A DNA stretch of 64,000 nt from Antrihabitans cavernicola (GTDB taxonomy: Bacteria; Actinomycetota; Actinomycetes; Mycobacteriales; Mycobacteriaceae): the NCBI RefSeq assembly GCF_008297975.1, contig NZ_VLNY01000004.1, positions 124,001-188,000 on the forward strand. Reading direction: 5' to 3'. The notes below the pieces were generated by a model. That model saw only the letters and a list, made by a program, of their open reading frames with translations. It was not told the DNA's origin and did not search any database. Below, one piece after another: positions 18,612 through 29,766 of this stretch (its first letter is position 1; the number at the start of each line of letters is the position of its first letter). The position numbers and the translations under genes are program-made.

Positions 18612-18862
18612 AGCCACCTACGGGCCACGCTGAGTGCCCACCCGGATCTCTCCGGGAGGGTTGTCCATCGGCGTTGTTCACGAGGCTCGGCCTCGTCGAT
18701 CGGACGGGAGGACGACAGATTATGCGGTGTTCCGGCTACGAATCACCGGTAAGAAGTCGCCCCCGCTCCCGATCTGCGGGTACGGTCTCACCATGGGCTT
18801 TCGGTTCCGATACATCTGGATCCGACGGTTGCACGCAGACTAGGAAGTAGGGACCTGACAAG
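18612..18862 (+). promoter_or_regulatory. clpX upstream region with putative leaderless promoter
   Basis: After the clpP2 hairpin there is no conventional gene. TACGGT at 18781-18786 is a plausible -10 box, placed exactly 6 nt before an ATG at 18793, which would make a transcript starting on that ATG. The matching -35 (around 18757) is poor. The rest of the stretch shows nothing I can assign. Confidence 0.4.
18793..18843 (+). CDS. Possible leaderless 16-codon upstream ORF ahead of clpX
   Basis: An ATG exactly 6 nt after the TACGGT -10-like box opens a 16-residue frame (MGFRFRYIWIRRLHAD) that stops at 18841-18843, 19 nt before clpX. The peptide is basic and aromatic. The spacing is the same as at several other leaderless starts in this window. 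It could be a translated leader peptide that influences clpX, or a chance frame. No ribosome site is present, as expected for leaderless starts. Only conservation or ribosome profiling would decide. Confidence 0.35.
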   Translation: MGFRFRYIWIRRLHAD

Positions 18863-20146
18863 ATGGCGCGCATCGGTGACGGCGGCGATCTGCTGAAGTG
18901 CTCTTTCTGCGGTAAGAGCCAGAAGCAGGTCAAGAAGCTCATTGCGGGTCCTGGGGTGTACATCTGCGACGAGTGCATCGACCTGTGCAACGAGATCATC
19001 GAAGAGGAGCTGGCCGAGTCCAGCGAGGTGAAGCTCGACGAGCTGCCCAAGCCGCGCGAGATTCGCGACTTCCTCGAAAACTACGTGATCGGTCAGGACA
19101 CCGCCAAGCGCACCCTCGCCGTGGCCGTCTACAACCATTACAAGCGCATCCAGGCAGGCGACAAAGGTCGCGATGCCCGCGGCGGCGAGTCGGTCGAATT
19201 GGCGAAGTCGAACATTCTGATGCTCGGGCCTACGGGCTGTGGCAAGACCTATCTTGCCCAGACGCTCGCGAAGATGCTCAACGTGCCGTTCGCCATTGCC
19301 GACGCCACTGCGCTCACCGAGGCCGGCTATGTCGGTGAAGACGTGGAGAATATCCTGCTCAAGCTGATCCAGGCAGCCGACTACGACGTCAAGCGGGCCG
19401 AGACCGGCATCATCTACATCGACGAGGTCGACAAGATCGCCCGCAAGAGCGAGAACCCGTCGATCACGCGTGACGTGTCCGGTGAGGGCGTGCAGCAGGC
19501 GCTGCTGAAGATCCTCGAGGGCACGCAGGCCAGCGTCCCGCCGCAGGGTGGTCGCAAGCACCCGCACCAGGAGTTCATCCAGATCGACACCACCAACGTG
19601 CTGTTCATCGTTGCCGGTGCGTTCGCGGGGCTCGAGAAGATCGTGTCGGATCGCATCGGCAAGCGTGGCATCGGCTTCGGCTCCGAGGTGCACTCGAAGG
19701 CCGACATCGACACGCAGGATCACTTCGCCGAGGTCATGCCGGAAGACCTGATCAAGTTCGGGCTGATTCCCGAGTTCATCGGTCGTCTGCCGGTGGTCGC
19801 ATCGGTGACCAGTCTGGACAAGGAATCGCTCGTGACGATTCTGTCCGAGCCGAAGAACGCTCTGGTCAAGCAGTACACCCGGCTGTTCGAGATGGACGGC
19901 GTCGAGTTGGAGTTCACCTCCGAAGCTCTCGAAGCCATCGCCGATCAAGCCATCCTGCGCGGCACCGGTGCCCGTGGACTGCGCGCCATCATGGAAGAAG
20001 TTCTCAACCCGGTGATGTACGACATCCCCAGCCGCGACGACGTCGCCAAGGTGGTCGTCACCGCGGAGACGGTGGTGGACAACGTGCTGCCGACCATCGT
20101 GCCGCGTAAGGCGCAACGCGCCGAGCGTCGCGACAAATCTGCATAG
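18863..20146 (+). CDS. clpX: ATP-dependent Clp protease ATP-binding subunit ClpX
   Basis: A 427-residue AAA+ unfoldase. The N-terminal C4 zinc-binding domain has C13, C16, C35 and C38. Walker A GPTGCGKT is at 122-129, and Walker B IIYIDEVD is at 183-190. The pore loop GYVGED is at 155-160. An IGF-type loop region ([10 protein letters not shown]) contacts ClpP. A weak GGGA ribosome site lies 9 nt before the ATG. It feeds unfolded substrates to ClpP1P2. It forms its own transcription unit between hairpins at 18568 and 20156. Confidence 0.97.
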   Translation: MARIGDGGDLLKCSFCGKSQKQVKKLIAGPGVYICDECIDLCNEIIEEELAESSEVKLDELPKPREIRDFLENYVIGQDTAKRTLAVAVYNHYKRIQAGDKGRDARGGESVELAKSNILMLGPTGCGKTYLAQTLAKMLNVPFAIADATALTEAGYVGEDVENILLKLIQAADYDVKRAETGIIYIDEVDKIARKSENPSITRDVSGEGVQQALLKILEGTQASVPPQGGRKHPHQEFIQIDTTNVLFIVAGAFAGLEKIVSDRIGKRGIGFGSEVHSKADIDTQDHFAEVMPEDLIKFGLIPEFIGRLPVVASVTSLDKESLVTILSEPKNALVKQYTRLFEMDGVELEFTSEALEAIADQAILRGTGARGLRAIMEEVLNPVMYDIPSRDDVAKVVVTAETVVDNVLPTIVPRKAQRAERRDKSA

Positions 20147-20155
20147 CTTTCGCAC

Positions 20156-20220
20156 ACGCCGAACGGGCGGTTACCGAGGCCTCCACTCGCTGGATGGCAC
20201 GGCAACCGCCCGTTCGGTGT
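20156..20220. terminator. Bidirectional hairpin between clpX and convergent PPOX gene
   Basis: CGAACGGGCGGTT (20160-20172) and AACCGCCCGTTCG (20204-20216) pair perfectly over 13 bp. The stem extends by up to four more pairs, including one G-T, to 20156-20220. The loop is 31 nt. It sits between the convergent stops of clpX (20146) and the PPOX gene (20222), so it may serve both. Confidence 0.7.
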
Positions 20221-20221
20221 C

Positions 20222-20647
20222 TCAGGCCGATCCCATGTCCGCTGACAGCCAATGCTCCGGACGCAGATAGATCGCGACCTCGTCTTCGAGGTTGTTCTTC
20301 GCGAACTCGAGGTAGCCATCCACCTTGTCCGCCGGAAGATAGCGTGACGTCATCTCCCGGAGCTGCTCGTGCGTTCCCTCGTCGATACGGTCCACCGTCC
20401 CGCTCACGCTGACGTATCGGACGCTGGGCTCTAGCCGCTCCACCATCAGCGTGAACCGCCCGGCGGCCCGGATGAGCTCCGCCTTCTTCGACGTCTTCCC
20501 GGTGAGAACCCACGGTTGCCCACCGGGCAGGTACTGGTACCAGATCGGCACTGTGAGCGGCGCCCGATCGGGGCCGGCGTCGACGGACAGCGCAGCGATG
20601 TGCGGCTCGGACAGAAACTTTTCGCGTTCGGTTCGTGTCAATGCCAT
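20222..20647 (-). CDS. PPOX-class (pyridoxamine-phosphate-oxidase-fold) flavin/F420-dependent protein
   Basis: A 141-residue split-barrel protein. The pattern LSEPHIAALSVDAG, then APLTVPIWYQY, then RFTLMVERLEPSVRYVSVSG fits the actinobacterial PPOX class that binds FMN or F420. ATG 20647 is preferred because TACCGT lies 7 nt upstream, suggesting a leaderless start; earlier in-frame starts at 20665 (ATG) and 20671 (GTG) lack ribosome sites. It lies 30 bp after the aldo/keto reductase on the same strand, so it may also be read from the MerR promoter at 21672. The substrate is unknown. Confidence 0.85.
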   Translation of the reverse strand: MALTRTEREKFLSEPHIAALSVDAGPDRAPLTVPIWYQYLPGGQPWVLTGKTSKKAELIRAAGRFTLMVERLEPSVRYVSVSGTVDRIDEGTHEQLREMTSRYLPADKVDGYLEFAKNNLEDEVAIYLRPEHWLSADMGSA

Positions 20648-20654
20648 GTCAGCG

Positions 20655-20660
20655 ACGGTA
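20655..20660 (-). promoter_or_regulatory. Putative leaderless -10 box of the PPOX gene
   Basis: TACCGT on the minus strand ends 7 nt before the ATG at 20647. No clear -35 is visible. The spacing matches other leaderless starts in the window. Confidence 0.4.
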
Positions 20661-20677
20661 CCCATCGGCACCGACAG

Positions 20678-21664
20678 CTATTCGCGGCCGGACGACACCC
20701 AAGTGGCGTCGCTGCTGCGCGCACCGGCGACCGATGCGGCGACGCCGTCGAGCGTCGCGAGCTGTGCGGTGTCCAGCACAACGGACAGCGAGGCGACGTT
20801 CTCGTCGATCCGCTTCGCTCGCCGGGTTCCTGGAATGGGGACCACGGACAGGCCGAACTGTTCGCCCTTGTACCGCAGCCACGCGAGGCTGACCTGCGCG
20901 GGCGTCGCGCCGACTGCGTCCGCTACGGAGCGAACGGTGTCGACCGCGGCCTGGTTGGTGTCGATCGCGCCGTCGGCGAAGCGGGGGATCTGGCGCCGGA
21001 AGTCGTTCTTTCCGAGCGTGGTCGCATCGACGGTGCCGGTGAGGAAGCCGCGCCCCAGCGGTGAGTAGGGCACGAATCCGACACCCAGTTCTGCTGCCGT
21101 CGGCACCACCTTGGCCTCGACGTCACGGCTCCAGATGCTCCACTCCGACTGCACCGCGGCGATCGGATGGATCGCCTGGGCGCGAAGCAGTTCGTCGGCC
21201 GTCACCTCGGACAGGCCGAGGTGACGCACCTTGCCCGCGGCGACAAGCTCGGCCATGGCGCCGACCGTTTCCTCGATGGGGGTGTTCGGGTCGAGGCGGT
21301 GTAGGTAGTAGAGGTCGATCACGTCGGTATTCAGCCTGCCGAGGCTCTCGTCGACGCACTGCAGCACGTAGGCGCGGTCGCCGCGGGTTGCCCGCTCACC
21401 GGCGGCCGGATTGCCGGAGATGCCGAACTTGGTGGCGAGGGTGACCTCGCTGCGTCGCTTGGCCACCACCTTCGATATCAGCTCCTCGTTCGCACCACCG
21501 CCGTAGACGTTGGCGGTGTCGATGAAGGTGACGCCGATATCGAGCGCGTGGTCGAGGGTGGCAAGCGATTCGGCGGGATCCGCGTCGCCGTAGACGGGGG
21601 TCAGCGCCATGCCGCCGAATCCGAGTTGGCTTGTGGTCAGGTTGTCGCCCAATACGTCGGTCAT
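20678..21664 (-). CDS. Aldo/keto reductase
   Basis: A 328-residue AKR. The catalytic tetrad is visible as D and Y in FIDTANVYGGG (about residues 48-58), K in ATKFG and H in YYLHRLD. The cofactor-site strand VVPIPGTRRAKRIDEN lies in the C-terminal third. It reduces aldehydes or ketones with NADPH in the cytosol. The ATG at 21664 sits 7 nt after a -10 box of a MerR-type promoter (21672-21702), so the mRNA is predicted to be leaderless. The same promoter architecture precedes the merR gene at 25277, so control by that MerR protein is likely. Aldehyde detoxification is a reasonable guess. Confidence 0.93.
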   Translation of the reverse strand: MTDVLGDNLTTSQLGFGGMALTPVYGDADPAESLATLDHALDIGVTFIDTANVYGGGANEELISKVVAKRRSEVTLATKFGISGNPAAGERATRGDRAYVLQCVDESLGRLNTDVIDLYYLHRLDPNTPIEETVGAMAELVAAGKVRHLGLSEVTADELLRAQAIHPIAAVQSEWSIWSRDVEAKVVPTAAELGVGFVPYSPLGRGFLTGTVDATTLGKNDFRRQIPRFADGAIDTNQAAVDTVRSVADAVGATPAQVSLAWLRYKGEQFGLSVVPIPGTRRAKRIDENVASLSVVLDTAQLATLDGVAASVAGARSSDATWVSSGRE

Positions 21665-21671
21665 GGGTACG

Positions 21672-21702
21672 ACGGTATGTGCTGGAGTGCACTCCAGGTC
21701 AA
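21672..21702 (-). promoter_or_regulatory. MerR-type promoter of the aldo/keto reductase
   Basis: On the minus strand, -35 TTGACC (complement of 21697-21702) and -10 TACCGT (complement of 21672-21677) are separated by 19 bp. That is the overlong spacing diagnostic of MerR-activated promoters. The spacer holds the palindrome TGGAGTGCACTCCA. The -35 overlaps the fdhD stop codon. The same arrangement recurs at 25284-25314. Confidence 0.85.
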
Positions 21703-22525
21703 GCGGTCTTGATCCGATGATCGCCGGTGTAGATGTTCATCGACTCGCCGCGAAGGAACCCGACCAGCGTAAGCCCGGATTCGTCGGCGAGGTCCACGGC
21801 CAACGACGACGGTGCCGATACCGCGCCGAGAACGGGAATGCCTGCCATCACGGCTTTTTGGACCAGTTCGAACGAGGCTCGTCCGCTGACGATCAAGATC
21901 GACTCGGACAGCGGGAGTCGGCCGTCGCCGACAGCCCACCCGATCACCTTGTCGACGGCGTTGTGTCTACCGACATCCTCGCGGGCGGTCAACAGTGCGC
22001 CGTCGGCTGTGAACAACCCGGCTGCGTGGAGACCGCCGGTTGCGTCGAATACCCGTTGGCTGCGGCGCAGCGTTTCGGTCATCGAGGACAGCGTTTCCGC
22101 ATCGACGGTGAAAGTGGTTGCTGCGATGTCGAATCGGGACTTGGTCCGCACGTCGTCCAGCGATACCTTGCCGCAGACGCCGCACGCGCTTGTGGTCAGG
22201 AACTGGCGACTCGCCAGTGCTGCAACGGGATCGGCGAACGGCGCGAACGTGACGTCGAGGACGTTGTAGGTGTTGACGCCGTCGGCGTCCTTGCCGTCGC
22301 AATAGCGGATCGCGGCGATGTCGGCGCGATCGCCGATGATTCCTTCGCCGAGCAAGAAGCCGTGGATCAGGTCGATGTCGTTGCCAGGTGTGCGCATCGT
22401 GACGGTCAGCGATGTGCCGTCGATCCTGATTTCCATCGGCTCTTCGACGGCGATGGTGTCAGGCCTCCGCGTGGTGCCCGATGCGGAAACCCGCCGTACC
22501 GGACGTCGGACGGTCACCCGTCCCA

Positions 22526-22526
<1 letters not shown>
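21699..22526 (-). CDS. fdhD: Formate dehydrogenase accessory sulfurtransferase FdhD
   Basis: A 275-residue FdhD. The sulfur-relay cysteines are C115 and C118 in SACGVCGK. Family motifs GFLLGEGII near 56-64, GGLHAAGLF, and [12 protein letters not shown] are all present. FdhD carries sulfur from a cysteine desulfurase to the molybdenum cofactor of formate-dehydrogenase-type enzymes. It overlaps the upstream oxidoreductase gene by one base. This strongly suggests that the neighbour, not a remote enzyme, is its client. Confidence 0.95.
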
Positions 22527-24835
<2,309 letters not shown>

Positions 24836-24866
24836 GCCTCCATACTGCTCCCGCGGACGAGCGGAG

Positions 24867-25277
24867 TCATGCGGGGTACTGACAGTCCAACCCGTCGCCC
24901 ACCAGTTCGGTGTAGTGGCCGATCTTGAAGTCGACGGCATCCAGGTCCTTGGCGAGCTGGTCCATGTCGGACAGAATTCTGCTTCTGTGTGATTGCAGAA
25001 GTGCCAGCCGTTCCCTGTGTGTCTCGGGTCCGCCGGCAAGCAATTCGACGAAGCGCCGGATGTCCTTGACCGGCATCCCTGTCCGTCGCAGCCGCAGCAT
25101 CAATCGAATTCGGCTCATGTCCTCGACGCTGTAGCGGCGGCGCCTGCCGGAATCGCGGGTCACCGGCGGAAACAGCTGCTGGCGTTCGTACCAGCGCAGT
25201 GTGTCGATGCTCAGGCCGGTCGCGTCCGAAACCTCGGCGATCGACAGCGATTGTGGGGGTGCGGAAACATCCGTCAT
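24867..25277 (-). CDS. MerR-family transcriptional activator
   Basis: A 136-residue MerR protein. The winged helix is SIAEVSDATGLSIDTLRWYE followed by RRRRYSVEDMSRIRLM, then a dimerisation helix with LLQSHRSRILSDMDQL. It lacks the paired cysteines of metal sensors; the one cysteine is near the C-terminus (DCQYPA). This is more like aldehyde- or stress-responsive AdhR/NmlR-type proteins. The ATG at 25277 lies 6 nt after a TACGGT -10 box; the in-frame ATG at 25304 would fall inside the operator. It heads merR-ydeP-like-fdhD and probably autoregulates through 25284-25314. Confidence 0.92.
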   Translation of the reverse strand: MTDVSAPPQSLSIAEVSDATGLSIDTLRWYERQQLFPPVTRDSGRRRRYSVEDMSRIRLMLRLRRTGMPVKDIRRFVELLAGGPETHRERLALLQSHRSRILSDMDQLAKDLDAVDFKIGHYTELVGDGLDCQYPA

Positions 25278-25283
25278 GATTCG

Positions 25284-25314
25284 ACCGTAGAACCTGGAGT
25301 GCACTCCAGGTCAA
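25284..25314 (-). promoter_or_regulatory. MerR-type promoter of the merR-ydeP-fdhD operon
   Basis: On the minus strand, -35 TTGACC (complement of 25309-25314) and -10 TACGGT (complement of 25284-25289) are 19 bp apart. The spacer contains the palindrome CCTGGAGTGCACTCCAGG (25293-25310). The operator core and the spacing are identical to those at 21672-21702. Confidence 0.85.
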
Positions 25315-25346
25315 GTCCCGCACGGGAAATTCGGACATCGCGACGG

Positions 25347-25352
25347 TAATCT
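25347..25352 (+). promoter_or_regulatory. Putative leaderless -10 box of the GNAT gene
   Basis: TAATCT ends 6 nt before the GTG at 25359, and no ribosome site is present. It lies next to the divergent MerR promoter, so MerR binding could also affect it. Confidence 0.45.
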
Positions 25353-25358
25353 GGCGCG

Positions 25359-25967
25359 GTGGCCTCTGCAGCGCGTTCCGCGACGTCGTCCGATGTGAAG
25401 AATCTTGCTCGAACGTTGGCGCGAGCCTTCGACGACGATCCGGTGATGGCGTGGATGTGGCCGGATGTCGCGGCGCGCAGGCGCGGGTTGCCTCGGCTGT
25501 TCGCCGCGTTGACGAAGTACCACCACCTCGCGGGTGGCGGCGCGGAAGTGGTCACCGACGATTCGGGCACCGTGGTGGGTGCGGCACTGTGGGACCCGCC
25601 GGGAGGCTGGCAGCAGTCGACGCTCACCGACCTCCGCATGTTCCCTGCACTGGTTCGGGCCTTCGGTCGGCGGCTACAGGTCGGTGGGGCTATCGCCGAG
25701 ACGATGAAGGCGAAACATCCCACCGAACTGCACTGGTACCTGGCGATGATCGGTACCGATCCGGACGCCCGCGGCGCGGGGTACGGACAAACCCTCATGC
25801 GGTCGCGTTTGGACCGCTGCGATGCCGAACACAGTCCCGCGTACCTCGAATCGAGCAAAGCCGAGAACGTGCCGTACTACCAGCGATTCGGCTTCGAGGT
25901 GACCGACGAAATCGTCGTCGCGGACGGCGGGCCCACGGTCTACGCGATGTGGCGTAACGCGCGCTGA
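25359..25967 (+). CDS. GNAT-family N-acetyltransferase
   Basis: A 202-residue acetyltransferase. The acetyl-CoA-binding motif A is DPDARGAGYGQTLM near residues 132-145, with the Q/RxxGxG/A pattern as RGAGYG. A later PAYLESSKAENVPYYQRFGF segment is typical of actinobacterial GNATs of this subgroup. The GTG start is inferred from the -10 box 6 nt upstream. Its stop (TGA) abuts the convergent glpD stop with no gap. The acceptor substrate is unknown. Confidence 0.88.
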   Translation: MASAARSATSSDVKNLARTLARAFDDDPVMAWMWPDVAARRRGLPRLFAALTKYHHLAGGGAEVVTDDSGTVVGAALWDPPGGWQQSTLTDLRMFPALVRAFGRRLQVGGAIAETMKAKHPTELHWYLAMIGTDPDARGAGYGQTLMRSRLDRCDAEHSPAYLESSKAENVPYYQRFGFEVTDEIVVADGGPTVYAMWRNAR

Positions 25968-27491
25968 TCAGCCGAATGCCGCTTCGGCGGCGGGCAGCGC
26001 GAGATCGCGATCCGACTCCACCATTCCGATTCGAGTACGGCGATCGAGTAGATCGTCCGGGGTCAACGCGCCTTCGTGGCTGATGCCGAAGGCGAATTCG
26101 GCTGCGCTGACGTCGAGTCCGGGCGCGATCGGGGACAGCAGGCTCGAATTCCCCTGCGCGGCAGCCACGACCAACGGCGCCTCGGTTCCGTAGCGGCCGA
26201 TCAGGAGTTGCGGTGCCACGATGCGATCACGGGCAGCGCCTTTCGCTGCGCCGACCAGCGGTAGCCGCTTGGTCAGGCACGGTCCGGCGGTGAGCCTACC
26301 GTCGGTGACAGCGGCGTCGACGGCGTCCTCGGCCATCTTGCGATAGGTGGTGAGTTTGCCGCCCACGACGGTGATCAGACCGTTGGCCGCTCGCAGCACC
26401 GCATGGTCGCGGGAGAGGTCGGCGGTGTTGCCGTCACCGGTGTCGAGCAACGGGCGCAGGCCCGCGTAGGTGCCCAGAATGTCCTTGCGGGTCAGGGGTT
26501 CTCGCAACACGGTGTTGATGGTGTCGAGCAGGAAGTCGATCTCCGAATCGGTGGCAACCGGAACGTCCGGGACCGGCCCTGGCGCGGCTTCGTCGGTGAG
26601 TCCCAGGTAGACCCGACCGTGTGCGGCAGGGAAGGCGAAGACGAAGCGGCCGACCTTGCCGGGGACGGGGACGGTGAGCGACGCTCCGAGACCACCGAAC
26701 GATTCGGTGGCGAAAACCAGGTGCGACCCGCGGCTGGGACGAAGGGTGATCTCCGGGTTCACCTCGCCGGCCCAGACGCCTGCGGCGTTGACGACCGCGC
26801 GCGCGGTGACGGCGATCTCGGAGCCGGTGCGAGTGTCGTGCAGCGTTGCGGAGGTTCCGGTCACGTCGCTAGCCGCGACACGCGTGAGGATCTTGGCGCC
26901 GAACGATGCGGCGGTGCGCGCTATTCCGACCACAAGTCTGGCGTCGTCGACCAATTGGCCGTCCCAGGCGACGATGCCGCCGCGCAGTCCGGCGTCCCGG
27001 ACGGTCGGCGCGTATCGCAGGGCCTCGGCGCGGCTGACGCGACGTGACCGTGGGAGCGAGCTCGGGCTCGTTCCCGCCGTGCGACGCAGGACGTCACCGG
27101 CAACGAATCCAGCTCGCACCATGGACTTCGAGAGCAACGGAACGTTCGGCAGCATCGGAACAAGCTGGGGGAGTGCATGAACCAGGTGTGGTGCGGTGTG
27201 CTCCATCAAGATCCCGCGCTCGACGGCACTCTCGTGCGCGATGCCGACGTTGCCGCTGGCGAGGTAGCGCAACCCGCCGTGCACCAACTTGGAACTCCAC
27301 CGGCTGGTGCCGAATGCGAGATCCTCGCGTTCGACCAGTACGGTGCTCAGCCCACGCGACGCCGCGTCGAGGGCTATGCCCACGCCGGTGACGCCGCCTC
27401 CGATCACCAGTAGGTCGATGACTTCGCCGTCGCCGAGTTGTTCGAGCTCGGACGTGCGGCGGTGTGCGTTTAGTGCGGACGATGTCGTCAC
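25968..27491 (-). CDS. glpD: FAD-dependent glycerol-3-phosphate dehydrogenase
   Basis: A 507-residue GlpD. The FAD motif GGGVTG is at residues 31-36. The signature FGTSRWSSKLVHGGLRYL lies near 63-80. GIVAWDGQLVDDARL and AGLRPLLD are further GlpD landmarks. It oxidises sn-glycerol-3-phosphate to dihydroxyacetone phosphate at the membrane, passing electrons to quinone. The GTG at 27491 overlaps the tetR stop by 4 bp (GTGA), which fixes the start. The pairing with a TetR gene and the divergent AGPS-like gene is recalled from M. tuberculosis as Rv2249c (glpD1)-Rv2252. Confidence 0.94.
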   Translation of the reverse strand: MTTSSALNAHRRTSELEQLGDGEVIDLLVIGGGVTGVGIALDAASRGLSTVLVEREDLAFGTSRWSSKLVHGGLRYLASGNVGIAHESAVERGILMEHTAPHLVHALPQLVPMLPNVPLLSKSMVRAGFVAGDVLRRTAGTSPSSLPRSRRVSRAEALRYAPTVRDAGLRGGIVAWDGQLVDDARLVVGIARTAASFGAKILTRVAASDVTGTSATLHDTRTGSEIAVTARAVVNAAGVWAGEVNPEITLRPSRGSHLVFATESFGGLGASLTVPVPGKVGRFVFAFPAAHGRVYLGLTDEAAPGPVPDVPVATDSEIDFLLDTINTVLREPLTRKDILGTYAGLRPLLDTGDGNTADLSRDHAVLRAANGLITVVGGKLTTYRKMAEDAVDAAVTDGRLTAGPCLTKRLPLVGAAKGAARDRIVAPQLLIGRYGTEAPLVVAAAQGNSSLLSPIAPGLDVSAAEFAFGISHEGALTPDDLLDRRTRIGMVESDRDLALPAAEAAFG

Positions 27492-28108
27492 AGGGAATCT
27501 CCAACAGGTCGAAGGTAACTGTCGATGGCATGGGCGAGTTCGGTCGCGAGGTCGTCTACGCCCAAGCGTGATTCGACGATTCGCCCTGATTGCGCCGCCG
27601 ACTGACTGATCAGCAGCAACATGGTCGCCATACGGTTCGGATCGCCGGTACGGATGCTTCCGCCGCGTTGGCCCGCCTCGATTGCAGAGGTGAAGAACGT
27701 CAGGAGTTCGATCTGGCTGCGACCGAGGCGGTCGACGATGTAGGTGAGCAGCAGGTCGGAATCGGTGCGAAAGATCTTGGCGAACAACGGATGATCGCGC
27801 AGCAATGCGATTCCGTCGACGATCGTCTGCACGAGTTTCGCTCGCGAATCGCACCCGATCAGATCGCTTCCCGCAAGGGTCGAGCGCACCTCGCGGGTGA
27901 GCATGTCGCCGACGAGGGCGTTGCTGTCCGGCCAGCGGCGATAGACGGTCGGCCTGCTCACGCTCGCTCGCCGAGCGACCTCTGTCAACGTCGTTCGCTT
28001 TACCCCGAACTCCTCGACGCAGGCACGAGCGGCGTCCAGGATCTGATCGTCGACAGACCGCTCGGTCTCAGCGCTGCGTCCCGACGATGTTGCGTTACGA
28101 ATGGTCAT
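27488..28108 (-). CDS. TetR-family transcriptional regulator of the glpD/AGPS-like cluster
   Basis: A 206-residue TetR protein. The HTH is TTLTEVARRASVSRPTVYRR near 45-65, followed by WPDSNALVGDML. The C-terminal ligand domain is of the longer type, with LRDHPLFAKIFRTDSD. The ATG at 28108 leaves only 20 bp to the divergent AGPS-like gene, so one operator can control both directions. It is cotranscribed with glpD. An in-frame extension to 28165 would run into the divergent gene and is rejected. A lipid or acyl-CoA effector is plausible. Confidence 0.9.
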   Translation of the reverse strand: MTIRNATSSGRSAETERSVDDQILDAARACVEEFGVKRTTLTEVARRASVSRPTVYRRWPDSNALVGDMLTREVRSTLAGSDLIGCDSRAKLVQTIVDGIALLRDHPLFAKIFRTDSDLLLTYIVDRLGRSQIELLTFFTSAIEAGQRGGSIRTGDPNRMATMLLLISQSAAQSGRIVESRLGVDDLATELAHAIDSYLRPVGDSL

Positions 28109-28128
28109 TGTGTGTAACACTGTAAGGC
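28109..28128. promoter_or_regulatory. 20-bp divergent intergenic region with palindromic core
   Basis: The whole gap between tetR and the AGPS-like gene is 20 bp and contains the palindrome GTGTAACAC (28112-28120). Both promoters must therefore reach into the flanking coding sequence. TetR binding here would block both. Confidence 0.45.
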
Positions 28129-29766
28129 ATGAACGCGACTTCCGCTCCCCAATTGCCCGCCACACCGTCCGAGCCCGCCCCGACCATGGTGTGGAACGCC
28201 TGGGGTGTCGAATCGGGCCACAAAGAGTTGTCCCCCGAGGTCAAAGCGCTGATCTCGTCGGCGCTAGGAGTGAGCGAGGGCGTCGCAGACTCGCGTGCAG
28301 TCGCCGATGTAGCTCTGCGTGACTCTGCTCTTACCGACGATCAGCGCTCCGGATTGGCCGGAATTGTCGGCGACGAGTTCGTCAGCATCGCGCACGAGGA
28401 CCGTCTGATTCATGCCGGCGGCAAGAGCACGTTCGATCTACTGCGTCGGCGATCGGGTGAACCGCAGGCCGCGCCGGACGCGATCCTGTTCCCAGCCGAT
28501 CACGATCAGGTGGTCGCGCTGTTGGCCTACTGCGCCGAGAACGCCATTGCTGTTGTTCCGTTCGGCGGCGGCACCAGCGTGGTGGGCGGCGTCGACCCGG
28601 CTCGCGGGGACTTCGCGGCTGTGGTGACACTCGACCTGCGCCGCCTGGACGCGCTGGTCGCTGTCGATTCGGTCAGCGGACTTGCCACCCTCGGCGCCGG
28701 ATTGACCGGGCCGCAGGCAGAAGCGCTGCTCGGCGAACATGGCCTGTCGATCGGCCACTTTCCGCAGAGCTTCCAGTTCGCGAGTATCGGTGGTTATGCC
28801 GCCACCCGGTCGTCCGGTCAGGCGTCCGCGGGCTACGGCCGGTTCGACGACATGGTTCATCGCCTGCAGATCGCGACGCCGCGCGGCACCCTCGATCTCG
28901 GCAAGGCGCCCGCCTCGGCCGCGGGCCCGGACCTGCGCGAACTTTTCGTCGGCTCCGAAGGCACCCTCGGCGTGATCACCGCGGTGACGGTGCGCGTGCA
29001 TCCCGTCCCCGAGACCACCGGCTACCAGGGCTGGTCCTTTCCCAACTTCGAAACCGGCGCTGCCGCACTGCGTTCGGTCATCCAGACCGGTGCTACACCG
29101 ACCGTCATGCGGCTCTCCGACGAGGCCGAAACCGGCGTGAACCTCGCGATGTCGGATCGTATCGGCAGCGACAGTGGCGTTTCGGGCTGTCTTGCGATCA
29201 CCACGTTCGAAGGCACTCCTGCTCATGTCGAGGCCAGACAGGCCGAGGCGACCGCCATCCTCCTCGCCGCCGGTGGCACCGCGTTGGGCGCGGAACCCGC
29301 GCAGCAGTGGGAGCACGGCAGGTTCAACGCGCCGTACATGCGTGACGCACTCCTCGATGCCGGCGTCTTGTGCGAGACGATGGAAACCGCAACGGTGTGG
29401 TCGAATCTCGGTGCCCTGCGTACCGCCGTCACCTCCGCTCTGTCGGACTCGCTTGGCGGCCAGGGCACCCCGCCGCTCGTGCTGTGCCACATCTCGCACA
29501 CCTACGTCACCGGTGCGTCGCTGTACTTCACGATCATCTGTGCAGCGAAGGAGGATGCGATCGCGCAGTGGTCCATCGCCAAGAAAGCCGTGGGCGACGC
29601 CATCGTGAGCGTCGACGCCACGATCACGCACCATCACGCGGTCGGTGCCGATCACCGCCCATGGATGACCGACGAGGTCGGCGAGCTCGGCGTGGAGGTA
29701 CTCCGTGCGGTGAAGGCGGCCATCGACCCGGCAGGAATCCTCAACCCCGGCAAGCTGATTCCGTGA
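28129..29766 (+). CDS. Alkyldihydroxyacetonephosphate synthase-like FAD-linked oxidase
   Basis: A 545-residue VAO-type flavoprotein. The FAD-binding PP-loop is PFGGGTSVVGG at about 144-154. FPQSFQFASIGGYAATRSSG and GYGRFDDM are hallmark alkyl-DHAP synthase segments. A histidine cluster THHHAVG near residues 500-505 matches the catalytic region of that family. Eukaryotic AGPS swaps the acyl group of acyl-DHAP for a fatty alcohol to make ether lipids; the bacterial relatives are uncharacterised. It is divergent from tetR-glpD and overlaps the lipid-kinase gene (GTGA). GlpD would supply the DHAP backbone, making an ether- or unusual-lipid role attractive but unproven. Confidence 0.85.
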   Translation: MNATSAPQLPATPSEPAPTMVWNAWGVESGHKELSPEVKALISSALGVSEGVADSRAVADVALRDSALTDDQRSGLAGIVGDEFVSIAHEDRLIHAGGKSTFDLLRRRSGEPQAAPDAILFPADHDQVVALLAYCAENAIAVVPFGGGTSVVGGVDPARGDFAAVVTLDLRRLDALVAVDSVSGLATLGAGLTGPQAEALLGEHGLSIGHFPQSFQFASIGGYAATRSSGQASAGYGRFDDMVHRLQIATPRGTLDLGKAPASAAGPDLRELFVGSEGTLGVITAVTVRVHPVPETTGYQGWSFPNFETGAAALRSVIQTGATPTVMRLSDEAETGVNLAMSDRIGSDSGVSGCLAITTFEGTPAHVEARQAEATAILLAAGGTALGAEPAQQWEHGRFNAPYMRDALLDAGVLCETMETATVWSNLGALRTAVTSALSDSLGGQGTPPLVLCHISHTYVTGASLYFTIICAAKEDAIAQWSIAKKAVGDAIVSVDATITHHHAVGADHRPWMTDEVGELGVEVLRAVKAAIDPAGILNPGKLIP

